The notes: generated from the sequence alone by a model not told the origin. A stretch of 64,000 nucleotides of DNA from Candidatus Bathyarchaeota archaeon (GCA_026394265.1 JAPKYO010000012.1:1-64000), one strand, 5' to 3'; numbered from the stretch's first letter, positions 40,191 through 48,426 are shown. Translations and numbers: made by a program.

Positions 40191-40643
40191 GTGGCCAAGA
40201 TGGATGTCGTGGGGCGCTGCGGGATATACTGTGGCGCCTGCCCCATCTACAGGGGCACGAGGGGGGACGAGGAAGCCAGGAAGTTCGCAAGGGAAGTCTG
40301 GAAGACGCCCGCCAACAGGATGACCTGCGACGGCTGCCACAACCTCGGCCCCGAGGCGCACGGCGTCGACTGCCCCCGCCGCAAGTGCATGGACGCCAAG
40401 GGCCACGAGTACTGCAGCGAGTGCCCCGAATACGCCACCGGTAAGTGCGAAAAGTTCGAGAGCATGGACCGCTACTTCGTGAAGAAGGGTGAGAGTCTCC
40501 GCGATAACCTTAGTCGGATCAACTCTGGCGAAACCGATGCTTGGCTCGCGGATCAGGGGGCGAAGTGGAGCTGCCAATCCTGCGGGGCGCCAACATTCTG
40601 GGAGGAGAAGAACTGCCCCAGGTGCGGGAAACCCCTCAAATAG
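40191..40643 (+). CDS. DUF3795-like Cys-rich protein
   Basis: 150 residues from GTG 40191, with CTCTTTTATC about 27 bases upstream. VGRCGIYCGACPIYRG near 7-22, CDGCHNLG, CPRRKC, CSECPEYATGKCEKFE are the Cys pairs of the DUF3795 family; the tail adds a zinc ribbon, CQSCGAP...CPRCGK. Sixteen or so Cys indicate metal or Fe-S binding. Function unknown. The end is 20 bases before an HD-domain gene. Confidence 0.82.
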   Translation: MAKMDVVGRCGIYCGACPIYRGTRGDEEARKFAREVWKTPANRMTCDGCHNLGPEAHGVDCPRRKCMDAKGHEYCSECPEYATGKCEKFESMDRYFVKKGESLRDNLSRINSGETDAWLADQGAKWSCQSCGAPTFWEEKNCPRCGKPLK

Positions 40644-40663
40644 CCTCGGGCAACAATCTACCC

Positions 40664-41209
40664 GTGGACACCGACGGGCTCATCGACTTCATAGCCGAGG
40701 CGGGTAAGCTGAAACGGCTGCCCCGGACGGGGTGGGTGGAGTCCGGTGTCCCCGACCCCGAGTCGGTGGCCGACCACAGCTTCCGCGTCGCCCTCATCGC
40801 TCTGGTCCTCGCGGACGCGAAGGGACTCGACTCGTTGAATGTGGTGAGGATGGCACTCCTCCACGACCTCGCCGAGGCGGAGACGGGTGACCTCACCCCC
40901 ACCCAGAAGGGTGCCGACCCCGGCGCCAAGCGCGCCGAGGACGAGGCCATGGTGAGGCTGCTCAACAAGCTCCCCGAGGCGATCCGTGGAGCGTATCGAT
41001 CAGCTTGGCGCGAGTTCTCCGAAGCATCAACCGAGGAGGCCCGCCTAGTCAGGGACGCGGACAAGCTGGAGATGGTCATACAGGCATCCGAGTACCAGCA
41101 AGACGGAGGTGACCGTGGGAAGTTGATGCGCTTCTGGCACGCCGAGATAAATGGCGAAGAGGCGAAGATGATCAGAGACACCATAAAGAAGAGAATCGGA
41201 AAGATTTAG
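40664..41209 (+). CDS. HD-domain nucleotidase, YfbR/HDDC2-like
   Basis: 181 residues from GTG 40664; the frame is open upstream only within the DUF3795 gene. KRLPRTGWVESGVPDPESVADHSFRVALIAL near 19-49 with the first metal His, MALLHDLAEAETGD near 66-79 with HD, and LVRDADKLEMVIQASEYQ near 130-147 with the final Asp. These match 5'-deoxynucleotidases of the YfbR/HDDC2 group. It overlaps the convergent nitroreductase by four bases. Confidence 0.88.
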   Translation: MDTDGLIDFIAEAGKLKRLPRTGWVESGVPDPESVADHSFRVALIALVLADAKGLDSLNVVRMALLHDLAEAETGDLTPTQKGADPGAKRAEDEAMVRLLNKLPEAIRGAYRSAWREFSEASTEEARLVRDADKLEMVIQASEYQQDGGDRGKLMRFWHAEINGEEAKMIRDTIKKRIGKI

Positions 41210-41763
41210 CCGAGGAACTCGGCGACCTCGTCGACGGGGAGCCTCGGCGGCCCCTTCTTGCCTATCATCTTCTCGGATTGGTAGCCGAAGCCTACGCCGG
41301 CGATCAGCTCCCAGTCGGGGTGGCCGTACCTCTTCGTGATCTCGTCCTTGCTCCACCTGACGGCGGCGACCCAGAGGGAGCCGACTCCCAACCCGTGTGC
41401 CTTGAGCATCATCGTCTGTATGCAGGCGCCCACGCTCTGCGGGCTCGTCACCGACTTCTCCTTGTCCCAGACGAGGACGACGACGTCCGACTTCTCAAGG
41501 CTCGTGCAGCTCCAGAAGGCGATGTTCTGCACCTGTTCCGTCATCCCAGCCCTCTTGGACTCTAGGTCGGCCCTGTGGAGGCTGATGAACTCCGTCTTCG
41601 CCTCGCCGCTGAGTACGGTGAACCTCCACGGCTGGCTGTTCGTGCCCGAGGGGGCCCACGTCCCCGCGTGGACTATCTCCCTCATCATCTCCTTCGAGAC
41701 GTGCTTGGTCTGGTCGTAGCTTCGGCAGCTGCGCCTGTTGAGTATTGCCTCGTCGAGCTCCAT
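41206..41763 (-). CDS. nitroreductase family protein
   Basis: 185 residues. RRSCRSYDQTKHVSKEMMREIVHAGTWAPSGTNSQPWRF near 11-49 is the FMN-binding signature; SVGACIQTMMLKAHGLGVGSLWV near 105-127 and IAGVGFGYQSE near 157 follow. A flavin enzyme reducing nitro compounds, quinones or similar with NAD(P)H, or a cofactor modifying member. Typical length for the small subgroup. ATG start, divergent from the FrlD-like kinase gene with 48 bases between. Confidence 0.9.
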   Translation of the reverse strand: MELDEAILNRRSCRSYDQTKHVSKEMMREIVHAGTWAPSGTNSQPWRFTVLSGEAKTEFISLHRADLESKRAGMTEQVQNIAFWSCTSLEKSDVVVLVWDKEKSVTSPQSVGACIQTMMLKAHGLGVGSLWVAAVRWSKDEITKRYGHPDWELIAGVGFGYQSEKMIGKKGPPRLPVDEVAEFLG

Positions 41764-41811
41764 GGCGATCCTGATAAATGGGCTCGCGGTGAGGTTTAAG
41801 GGACTCGCAAC

Positions 41812-42615
41812 ATGAGGCTCCTAGCCATCGGCGATAACTGCATAGACAACTACGCGGAGCTGGGGAGGCGCTTCCCCGGCGGCAACGCCCTGAACGTCGC
41901 CGTGTACTCCCATAGGGTTTCCGGGATCGATTCTGATTACATCGGCGTCATGGGGGACGATGAGGCGGGGGGCTTCATGGTTGACCAGATGAGGCGGGAG
42001 GGGCTGCGCACGGATGGCGTGATCCGCCTGCACGGGGAATCCGCCGTCACGACCATACTCATCCGAGGCGGCGACCGCGTCTTCGCCAACTACGTCGAGG
42101 GCGTACAGAAGGACGCGAAGTTCCCCTCCAAGCTCCTACCCAAGGTGAGGACATACGATCTCGTCCACTTCAGCGTCTGGGGCTTTGGCAGAAATCACAT
42201 CCCCTGGATAAAGCGGGGAAACCGCCCAACCCTGAGCTTCGACTTCAGCAACCAGCTCCAACACGACGCACTAAGCGTCCTGCCCCACCTCGACTACAGC
42301 TTCTTCAGCGGCAAGGAACTCATCACGAAGGGGCTGGACCCCGAGAAGAAGCTCAGGGAGTACAAGGCGAAGACGCCGGGACTCGTCGTCATGACCCTCG
42401 GCGAACACGGCTCCCTCGCATACGACGGGAAAAGGGTCTACAAGGGGGAGGCCGAGCCGGTCGAGGTCGTCGACACGCTCGGCGCCGGCGATAGCTACAT
42501 AGCCGCCTTCCTCTGCGCCCGGCTCAAGGGCGCCCCAATCCCCGACGCCATAAAGGAGGGGCATAGGGCGGCAACGGAGACCTGCAAGCGACTAGGCGGG
42601 TGGGGCGGAAACTGA
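41812..42615 (+). CDS. PfkB-family sugar kinase, FrlD-like (fructoselysine 6-kinase type)
   Basis: 267 residues. MRLLAIGDNCIDNYAELGRRFPGGNALNVAVYSHR, VFANYVEGV, DLVHFSVWGFGRNHIPWI, SFDFSNQLQ and the PfkB signature VVDTLGAGDSYIAAFL near 223-238 with the catalytic Asp. The IGDNC.D....GGNA.NVAVY beginning and the short length are those of E. coli FrlD, as I recall it, which phosphorylates fructoselysine. The SIS protein at 43138-44157 resembles FrlB, the deglycase acting next. A related ribokinase-like specificity is possible. Overlaps the following ASCH gene by 16 bases. Confidence 0.82.
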   Translation: MRLLAIGDNCIDNYAELGRRFPGGNALNVAVYSHRVSGIDSDYIGVMGDDEAGGFMVDQMRREGLRTDGVIRLHGESAVTTILIRGGDRVFANYVEGVQKDAKFPSKLLPKVRTYDLVHFSVWGFGRNHIPWIKRGNRPTLSFDFSNQLQHDALSVLPHLDYSFFSGKELITKGLDPEKKLREYKAKTPGLVVMTLGEHGSLAYDGKRVYKGEAEPVEVVDTLGAGDSYIAAFLCARLKGAPIPDAIKEGHRAATETCKRLGGWGGN

Positions 42616-43082
42616 CCGAGTACCCGCCCGAGGTAACCCGGTACTGGGAGACCTTCAAGAGGCGCTTCGGCGTCCCCGATGGCACACACTGGGAGGCGTG
42701 GGCGTTCGGCGACAACCCCCGCCTAGCCGACGAACTGCTCCGCCTCGTCCTCAAGGGCAAGAAGCGAGGCACTGCAGATATCCTCCCCGAGTACGAGGCG
42801 AAGGGTGAACCCATCCCGGAGGTTGGTGGCTACAGTGTCATCCTCGACGGGCGGGGGAAGCCTGCTGCGGTAATCCGGACGACGAGGGTCGAGATCAAGC
42901 CGTATATGGAGGTCACCGCCGAGTTCGCCTACTCCGAGGGCGAGGACGATAGGACCCTCGAATCGTGGCGCCGCGAGCACAGGAAGTACTGGACGAGGAC
43001 GCTCACCGCCAGAGGCGAGAATTTCGACGAGTCATCACTCGTCGTCACGGAGACCTTCGAGCTGGCCTATCCGGAGAAATGA
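42600..43082 (+). CDS. ASCH-domain protein
   Basis: 160 residues from GTG 42600, overlapping the kinase gene. The domain reads FGDNPRLADELLRLVLKGKKRGTADILPEYE, with the G-x-K-x-G-T signature of the longer ASCH group, then SVILDGRGKPAAVIRTTRVEIKPYMEVTAEFAYSEGEDDRTLESWRREHRKYW. ASCH proteins are beta-barrel RNA-binding or nuclease-like, and one short member (YqfB) is an N4-acetylcytidine amidohydrolase. Tight coupling to the FrlD-like gene is noteworthy; a link with Amadori metabolism is not known. Confidence 0.85.
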   Translation: MGRKLTEYPPEVTRYWETFKRRFGVPDGTHWEAWAFGDNPRLADELLRLVLKGKKRGTADILPEYEAKGEPIPEVGGYSVILDGRGKPAAVIRTTRVEIKPYMEVTAEFAYSEGEDDRTLESWRREHRKYWTRTLTARGENFDESSLVVTETFELAYPEK

Positions 43083-43137
43083 GGCCCAATCGGTTCCCGG
43101 AAAAAATATTTTCGTTATGAGTGGTAACACGCCACGA

Positions 43138-44157
43138 CTACCACTCGACCTTGTCGTAGTACCGCCACTGCGCCATGTCCCTGTTCTTAGCGAGGCTCAG
43201 GTAGTAGCTCAGCCACTCAAGCTCGACGAAGAGGGTGAAGGGGGTGAGCAGGTTGTCTACCTCCCCGCCCTGGCTGTCGAGGACGATCCCCCTGACGCCG
43301 TTCTGGGTGCTCCAGTTGACCACCGCCTTCTCGAGCTCCCCCTCGTTCCCCCTGCTGCGTAGGAATATCGCCGGCGTCCCGGGGGTGAACATCTCCACCG
43401 GGCCGTGGCGGAACTCCGAGTAGTTTATGGGAGTCGCGTGGACCCAGCACATCTCCTGAAGCGTGCAGACGGCGTACTGGTAGGCGAGGCCCCAGTTTAT
43501 GCCTCCGCCGAGGACGTACATCTCCCTGTCGTCCTTGAACCTCAGCGCCGTCTTCTTGGCGAACTCCCTCGCCTTCGGGATCATGGGCAGGAGCACAGAG
43601 GGCAGCGACTCCGCCGCCTTTATCATCCTGCCCCCAACCTCGAAGCCCTTCTCCTTCAACACCGTGCCGAAGAGCAGGTAGAGGGTGGTGAGCTTTCCCA
43701 TGGTGACGCCGCGTGCCCCCGTGCCGAAGCCGATGTCAGCCGCCTTGCAGATTATGGCGTCCTGCTTCTGGCTCAGTCCCATCGTGAAGGCGCCGTTCTT
43801 CTTCGCCCACTCCATCGCCCGCACGACCTCCTTCGTCTTCCCGCTCTGAGTGATGAAGAGGCAGGCGGAGCCCTCGTTCGCCGCCCACGGCATCCTCTCC
43901 AGAAACTCCCAACCGCTATACTGGAGCACGGGCACATCCGAGTACTTCTCCGCAAGGTACCTGACGGGGAACTGGACGCTGTAACTCCCACCGCTCCCAA
44001 CGAGGTAGAACCTCTCCGCCTTCGCCAGCTCCCTCCCGAGCCGCTGGATCTCCACCTTCGCCCCGAGGACCGCCTTCAGGCTGGCCTCCGTGACGCCATC
44101 CTTCAGCCAATCAGGACGATAGGACTCCTCAGATAGATAGGCAACCGGTTCGCCCAT
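43138..44157 (-). CDS. SIS-domain sugar isomerase/deglycase, FrlB-like
   Basis: 339 residues with two SIS domains. Domain 1: YLVGSGGSYSVQFPVRYLAEKYSDVPVLQYSGWEFLE near 50-86, then FITQSGKTKEVVRAMEWAKKNGAFTMGL near 100-127. Domain 2: YVLGGGINWGLAYQYAVCTLQEMCWVHATPINYSEFRHGPVEMFTPG near 214-260. The GGSYS loop, EFRHGPVEM catalytic region and GlmS-like layout match fructosamine 6-phosphate deglycases such as FrlB, which split 6-phospho-fructoselysine into glucose 6-phosphate and the amine. ATG start. The gene is convergent with the ASCH gene and the FrlD-like kinase. Confidence 0.85.
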   Translation of the reverse strand: MGEPVAYLSEESYRPDWLKDGVTEASLKAVLGAKVEIQRLGRELAKAERFYLVGSGGSYSVQFPVRYLAEKYSDVPVLQYSGWEFLERMPWAANEGSACLFITQSGKTKEVVRAMEWAKKNGAFTMGLSQKQDAIICKAADIGFGTGARGVTMGKLTTLYLLFGTVLKEKGFEVGGRMIKAAESLPSVLLPMIPKAREFAKKTALRFKDDREMYVLGGGINWGLAYQYAVCTLQEMCWVHATPINYSEFRHGPVEMFTPGTPAIFLRSRGNEGELEKAVVNWSTQNGVRGIVLDSQGGEVDNLLTPFTLFVELEWLSYYLSLAKNRDMAQWRYYDKVEW

Positions 44158-44307
44158 GAACTTGCACTCTCAGGATAAACCTTTTCACCGAGAATAAAGA
44201 GTTGGCGACGAACCAGGGGCCAAGGCATACCCGCCCCCCGAGAAACGTTTTCAAAAACAATTCCCTAACGCCATAAACGATATGAACCTAAAAACTCCCA
44301 TCTAGTC

Positions 44308-45297
44308 ATGGAGAAATGGGTTCTAATAGCGTTGATAGTGGTCCTACTCGTCGGCAGCGGCGGCGGGTACTTCTTCGCATCGAGCACTTACAAGCCTCAG
44401 GTCGACTCGCTGCAGACGCAGCTAACCTCCACCCAGCAGGAGCTTAGCACAAAGTCGCAGAGCTATGACAAGCTGAACGGTGAATATCAGGCGCTCACCG
44501 CGGCGAAGGCGAAGCTCGACGCCGACTACGTGAGCCTGCAGGCCAAGTACGACTCGCTGGACGCGTCCTACGCCACCGTCAGCTCACAGTACGATGTGCT
44601 GAAGGAGAGCAGCGACTCCGGCTTCGTCAAACTCTCCGCCGACTACGTGACCCTGAAGAACCAGTATGACGCCCTCAACCAGATGGTTGGGAGCGACGTA
44701 TACAAAACCATAGGCTACACCCAGATGCTCCAAAACTATTACCAGCTCACACTGAACGTGAGGACGCTCAACGCCACGCTCTGGGCGTACTGCGACGAGC
44801 CCTACTCCTTCAGGAACACACTGACGACGAGCGACGTTATGAAGGTCGAATCCGCCGTCATAGAGGCCATCGGCTCCTCGACCAACGCCTGGAGCTGCTA
44901 CCAGAAGATACACGAGTACGTCACGTCAAACATCAAGTACGTCTACGACATCGAGTTCCCCTCCATCGGCCAATACACATACACCGACGTCAACGGCGTC
45001 AGGTACCTGACGGGCTTCGACACGGGGACCATAACAAACTACATCCAGAAGCCCGAGTTCACCCTCCAGTACAAGCAAGGTGACTGCGACGACCAGGCTG
45101 CGCTCGAGTACGCGATGGTCAGGTACTACAACAAGTACATCCTCGGCTCCGACTATAACCTCTATATCGCGGAGATGAAGTTCTCCGACGGGTCGGGGCA
45201 CATCTCGGTCTTCATGCCCGTGTCCGGGGGCAAGATCACCATACTCGACCCCGCCGGGAACTACCTGACCTCCACATCCTCCACAATCACCTTGTAG
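44308..45297 (+). CDS. membrane-anchored coiled-coil transglutaminase-like protein, ends at an in-frame TAG
   Basis: 329 residues to TAG 45295-45297. Signal anchor at about 4-27 (VLIALIVVLLVGSGGGYFFA), then a coiled coil at about 35-130 with many Gln and Ser repeats, then a transglutaminase-like domain: YQKIHEYVTSNIKYVYD near 200, QGDCDDQAALEYAMV near 258 with the nucleophile Cys, GHISVFMPV near 295 with His and ITILDPAGNY near 312 with Asp. So the catalytic triad is complete before the stop. The frame continues for 52 more sense codons after the TAG. Likely an extracellular crosslinking or protease-like enzyme. Confidence 0.82.
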   Translation: MEKWVLIALIVVLLVGSGGGYFFASSTYKPQVDSLQTQLTSTQQELSTKSQSYDKLNGEYQALTAAKAKLDADYVSLQAKYDSLDASYATVSSQYDVLKESSDSGFVKLSADYVTLKNQYDALNQMVGSDVYKTIGYTQMLQNYYQLTLNVRTLNATLWAYCDEPYSFRNTLTTSDVMKVESAVIEAIGSSTNAWSCYQKIHEYVTSNIKYVYDIEFPSIGQYTYTDVNGVRYLTGFDTGTITNYIQKPEFTLQYKQGDCDDQAALEYAMVRYYNKYILGSDYNLYIAEMKFSDGSGHISVFMPVSGGKITILDPAGNYLTSTSSTITL

Positions 45298-45456
45298 GCC
45301 TCCGCATCCGAGTTGGAGTCATACGATTCCCACTGGCTCTCAACCTACGGCTCGATCACCCACATGAACCTGTACTCCATCAACCTTCAGGATGGGAGCT
45401 ACAAGTTGGTCGCGACGGGTACGACGGCCGAAGTAGCGGCCTTCCTGTCGGGTTAG
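45298..45456 (+). pseudogene. in-frame extension after TAG of the transglutaminase-like gene
   Basis: The 52 codons after the TAG stay in frame to a second TAG at 45454-45456 and encode a plausible domain end: ASASELESYDSHWLSTYGSI, then HMNLYSINLQDGSYKLVATG and TTAEVAAFLSG. The alternating hydrophobic pattern and codon use look coding. Readthrough, a recent nonsense change, or a base error would explain it. Confidence 0.6.
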
Positions 45457-45489
45457 AATAAGGGGCGCCCCTAGAAGGGAGCGCGTGTC

Positions 45490-46413
45490 TTAGATGTCGA
45501 GCTTCAGGGCTTCCTTGAGGCCCTTGTAGCGGTTCCTGATGGTGACCTCGGTCACGCCCGCGGCGTCCGCGATCATCTTCTGCGTCCTCTTCTCCTCATT
45601 CATCACGCAGGCGATGTAGAGCGCGGCTGCGGCCAGGCCCATCGGGTCCTTGCCGGCGGTGGTGCGCTTCTTCTCCGCCTGCTCGAGGAGGTTGACGGCC
45701 GTCTGCTGCGTCCTCTCACCGATGTTGACCTTCGCGGCGATCTTAGGAACCCTGTACTGGGCCTTCGGGATCGGCATCTGGATGGTCAGCTCGCGTAGGA
45801 GTAGCCTGTAGCAGCGGGCGAGGTCCTTCTTGTCGATGGTTGAGACCTTGGCGAGTTCGCGTAGGGTCCTCGGGGTGCCGGTTGCGCGACACGCGGCGTA
45901 GAGGCTGGCGGCTGCGATGGCGCTGATGCTGCGGCCCCTGACGAGGCCCTTCTCGAGCGCCTTCCTGTAGATGACGGCTGCGCGCTCCTTGACCTGCTTG
46001 GGGATGTGGAGCTTGTCGCAGAGTCTGCTGAGCTCGGTCATGGCGTGGCTGAGGTTCCTGTCGACGCTGCTCTGGTAGCTGCTCCTTATGTGCCACTTCT
46101 TGAGGCGGAGCATCTGGAACATGGTCTTGCTTGGTATGGTGCGGCCGAAGGCGTCCTTGCCGACCTGCCCGATCATGGTGCTGAGGCCCTTGTCGTGCAC
46201 GCTGAAGCTTAGAGGCATACCAACGCGGCTGCGGCTCTCCCTCTCGTCCTGGCTGAAGGCCCTCCACTCGGGGCCATCGTTCAACATGTTATCCGCCATG
46301 ACGAGCCCGCATCCACCGCAGATCTTCTCGCCGGTGTCGTTATCGATGATGACGTTCTTTGATCCGCACTCTGGGCACGTGTCGCTGGAGGCTTGCTCGG
46401 TCTTGACTATCAT
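45490..46413 (-). CDS. tfb: transcription initiation factor TFB
   Basis: 307 residues from ATG 46413. Zinc ribbon CPECGSKNVI...CGGCGLVMAD near 13-40, B-finger region DGPEWRAFSQDERESRSRVGMPLSFSVHDKGLSTMIG near 47-84, then two cyclin-like repeats, each with ISAIAAASLYAACRATGTPRTLRELAKV near 170 and GLAAAALYIACVMNEEKRTQKMIADAAGVTEVTIRNRYKGL near 260-300. It recruits RNA polymerase to TATA/BRE promoters. Only TFB gene in the window. Its 5' region has a hairpin and an AT-rich promoter. Confidence 0.97.
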   Translation of the reverse strand: MIVKTEQASSDTCPECGSKNVIIDNDTGEKICGGCGLVMADNMLNDGPEWRAFSQDERESRSRVGMPLSFSVHDKGLSTMIGQVGKDAFGRTIPSKTMFQMLRLKKWHIRSSYQSSVDRNLSHAMTELSRLCDKLHIPKQVKERAAVIYRKALEKGLVRGRSISAIAAASLYAACRATGTPRTLRELAKVSTIDKKDLARCYRLLLRELTIQMPIPKAQYRVPKIAAKVNIGERTQQTAVNLLEQAEKKRTTAGKDPMGLAAAALYIACVMNEEKRTQKMIADAAGVTEVTIRNRYKGLKEALKLDI

Positions 46414-46450
46414 TGTTTTTTCCCTTTTCCTACGCTCTTCTACGCGGAAT

Positions 46451-46470
46451 ATTCCGATTAAGATCGGAAT
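46451..46470 (-). promoter_or_regulatory. perfect inverted repeat in the tfb 5' region
   Basis: ATTCCGAT-TAAG-ATCGGAAT, eight pairs and a four-base loop, 38 bases before the tfb start. With a TATA-like ATTATATACT at about 46512-46523 it would be in the transcript or overlap its start. A TFB autoregulatory site is possible. Confidence 0.45.
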
Positions 46471-46508
46471 TGGGTTCCGCGACCCATAGAATATGGCATC
46501 AGTCATCA

Positions 46509-46526
46509 ACTAGTATATAATACTTA
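46509..46526 (-). promoter_or_regulatory. TATA region of tfb
   Basis: AT-rich ACTAGTATATAATAC; the string ACTAGTATW recurs at about 46578. The 336-base region 46414-46749 also contains the promoter of the divergent phosphorylase gene (CACTTTAATC about 30 bases before its ATG) and no gene. Confidence 0.4.
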
Positions 46527-46749
46527 CCTCTGTACTTACTATAGGCGACCCGATAAATAGGTGGGTCTACAGCATTTACTAGTATTGACGGTAATTAAAA
46601 ACGGGTAACCTTGAGCCCGATAGGAATATTACACCCCTAAATGTCTCAAATTTAACCGTTTCGGCGGGTACGGCAGTCGAAGTCGTAATTTTTACGTTTT
46701 CCCCGCGCGCGGGCAACACTTTAATCGCGCGGGGGCGGAATACGCGCCC

Positions 46750-47610
46750 ATGAGTGATATCCCCCGTGTTGCCATAGCCGTCATCGGTGGCTCCGCGAAC
46801 CTGAACTCCAAGTTCCCCGAGGACTACCCGGGCGTCGAGGTCATAACTAAGGACGTGGTCTACGACACCCCCTTCGGGCCGTCTGCCCCCTTCACACACG
46901 CTAGGATCAACGGGCGCGAGTTCCTCAGCGTCCCCTTCCACGGCATAACCAAGGCTATCAGGAATACGGAGCCTAACGGCGCCGGTGAGCGCGTCTTCTA
47001 TGTGCTCTGGAAGGCGGGGGTCAAGAAGATACTCGGGACAGCCCTCTGCGGCTCGTCAAACAGGCTCCTCGACCCAGCCGACGCCGTGGTTCCCGACGGC
47101 TTCGTCGACTACACGACCAAGAGATGCCAGGCATTCTTCAGGGCGCTAGAGTCGAAGGGCGTCGAGGGGGAGAGGACGAGTTACCGCCTCCACCAGGCAT
47201 TCTGCCCCGAGTTGAGCAGGAGCCTCTATATGAACGTGAAGAAGGCGGGGTTCCCGCGCGTCTTCCAGCGCGGCGTGGTGGGCGTCGCCGAGGGCCCCCA
47301 CCTCGAGTCCCCGGACGAGATCAGGATCAGGTACACGAACGCGGGGATCGATGTGGTCACCATGAACCTCGTGCCTGAGATCTACTTCGCCCGCGAGATC
47401 GGGGCCTGCTACGCCTGCGTCGAGGTCGTCTCCAACTACGGGGAGGGATGCGTCTCCACGACGTGGGAGGGGAAGATGGCGTTCAGCGACTTCCAGGCGA
47501 AGTGGGCGCGCCCAACGGGGCAGGCGCTCCTCGACACCGTCGCCGAGATGGACGCCGGGAGCGAGGCGTGTGGCTGCCACACATACAGGTGGAAGTCGAT
47601 CTTCGGCTAG
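46750..47610 (+). CDS. purine nucleoside / methylthioadenosine phosphorylase family protein
   Basis: 286 residues. IAVIGGSANLNSKFP near 9-23, DTPFGPSAPFTHARINGREFLSVPFHG near 38-64, AEGPHLESPDEIRIRYTNAGIDVVTMNLVPEIYFAREIGACYACVEVVSNYGEG near 178-230. The layout matches trimeric MTA/PNP phosphorylases, but the usual GIIGGSG is GGSANL and the final GCSEACGCHTYRW-like tail has extra Cys, so substrate specificity is uncertain (5'-methylthioadenosine or inosine). Promoter is leaderless-type. Confidence 0.82.
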   Translation: MSDIPRVAIAVIGGSANLNSKFPEDYPGVEVITKDVVYDTPFGPSAPFTHARINGREFLSVPFHGITKAIRNTEPNGAGERVFYVLWKAGVKKILGTALCGSSNRLLDPADAVVPDGFVDYTTKRCQAFFRALESKGVEGERTSYRLHQAFCPELSRSLYMNVKKAGFPRVFQRGVVGVAEGPHLESPDEIRIRYTNAGIDVVTMNLVPEIYFAREIGACYACVEVVSNYGEGCVSTTWEGKMAFSDFQAKWARPTGQALLDTVAEMDAGSEACGCHTYRWKSIFG

Positions 47611-47683
47611 AAGCCACGACCACCCGCCACATCACCGCTTTTCGACGCCTTTCACGCCCCCGCATAAGATTTAAGTGTCCCAA

Positions 47684-47713
47684 GTCGGTTTACAACCTCT
47701 GGTTTACAACCAG
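47684..47713 (+). promoter_or_regulatory. paired operator boxes before the ArsR-like regulator
   Basis: Two GGTTTACAACC boxes at 47687-47697 and 47701-47711, 14 bases apart start to start, directly downstream of a TATA-like TAAGATTTAA at about 47664-47673. The second sits in CTGGTT-TAC-AACCAG (47699-47713), which abuts the GTG start. The same pair recurs before the thermosome gene. A repressor here would cover the transcription start. Confidence 0.75.
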
Positions 47714-48426
47714 TGTCGAACAAGAAAAAGACCCAGAGGAAGGACTTCGAGTCAGTCGTAGGCGTCCTCGGGAACCCCGTTCGACGCAACATCATAAAGA
47801 AGCTCAGCGAGGGCCCCGACTACACCCTCAGGCTGAGCAACGAACTCAACATCCACCAGCAGCTCGCCGCAAAGCACCTCAAGGTCATACAGGACGCCGA
47901 GCTCGTCGACGTCGTCCGCCAGAAGAGCAACATCGGCGCGGACAAGAACGTCTTCCACCTCAACAAGTTCTACAGCCTGCAGATAGATTTCAGCCCAAGC
48001 CTCTACAACGAGAGGTTGATCAGCTTCAACAACCCCCACCAGTGGATACAGGAGGACAACTACATGGAGAAGCTGGAGGAGCAGGTGAAGGACATAGATG
48101 ATGAGAAGCTCGACGTCGAGGACGTGTCCCCCCTCCGCCAGATAGTCGAGTTGATAGACGACGAACTCGATGGACTCGAGAAGAGGCGCGCCCGGCTACT
48201 CTACATACGCAACCTGGCCCTCGGCGCCGCACAGGGCGCCGTCGAGGAGCTGGGCCGGATAAAGCAGCAGATCATCCAGCGCCTCATGGACCTCGGCCCC
48301 ACGAGCATCGAGGCAATGAGTAAAACCTTCCAACTGAAGGAGGCCGACGTCAGGGACGTTGTGTCTGAGCTTGAGAAGGAGGGTCTCGTCAGCCGGGACG
48401 AGGATGTTATAAGCCTGAACACGTGA
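47713..48426 (+). CDS. ArsR/winged-helix transcriptional regulator, probable thermosome regulator
   Basis: 237 residues from GTG 47713. N-terminal winged helix: VVGVLGNPVRRNIIKKLSEGPDYTLRLSNELNIHQQLAAKHLKVIQDAELVDV near 15-67. A central charged coiled coil near 115-175 (EKLEEQVKDIDDEKLDVEDVSP, DELDGLEKRRARLLYIRNLALG) and a C-terminal second winged helix, LMDLGPTSIEAMSKTFQLKEADVRDVVSELEKEGLVSRD. Operator-like boxes shared with the downstream chaperonin gene suggest autoregulation and control of protein folding, comparable in logic to Phr of Pyrococcus, though a homology link is not shown. Confidence 0.82.
   Translation: MSNKKKTQRKDFESVVGVLGNPVRRNIIKKLSEGPDYTLRLSNELNIHQQLAAKHLKVIQDAELVDVVRQKSNIGADKNVFHLNKFYSLQIDFSPSLYNERLISFNNPHQWIQEDNYMEKLEEQVKDIDDEKLDVEDVSPLRQIVELIDDELDGLEKRRARLLYIRNLALGAAQGAVEELGRIKQQIIQRLMDLGPTSIEAMSKTFQLKEADVRDVVSELEKEGLVSRDEDVISLNT

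Noticed and set aside
44308..45456. Genome-wide TAG recoding (pyrrolysine)
   Set aside because: Many normal genes here end with TAG at family-typical lengths, so only a local event is plausible.
47713..48426. Direct orthologue of Phr heat-shock regulator
   Set aside because: Shares the winged-helix class and logic but has an added coiled coil and second winged helix; homology not demonstrable by eye.
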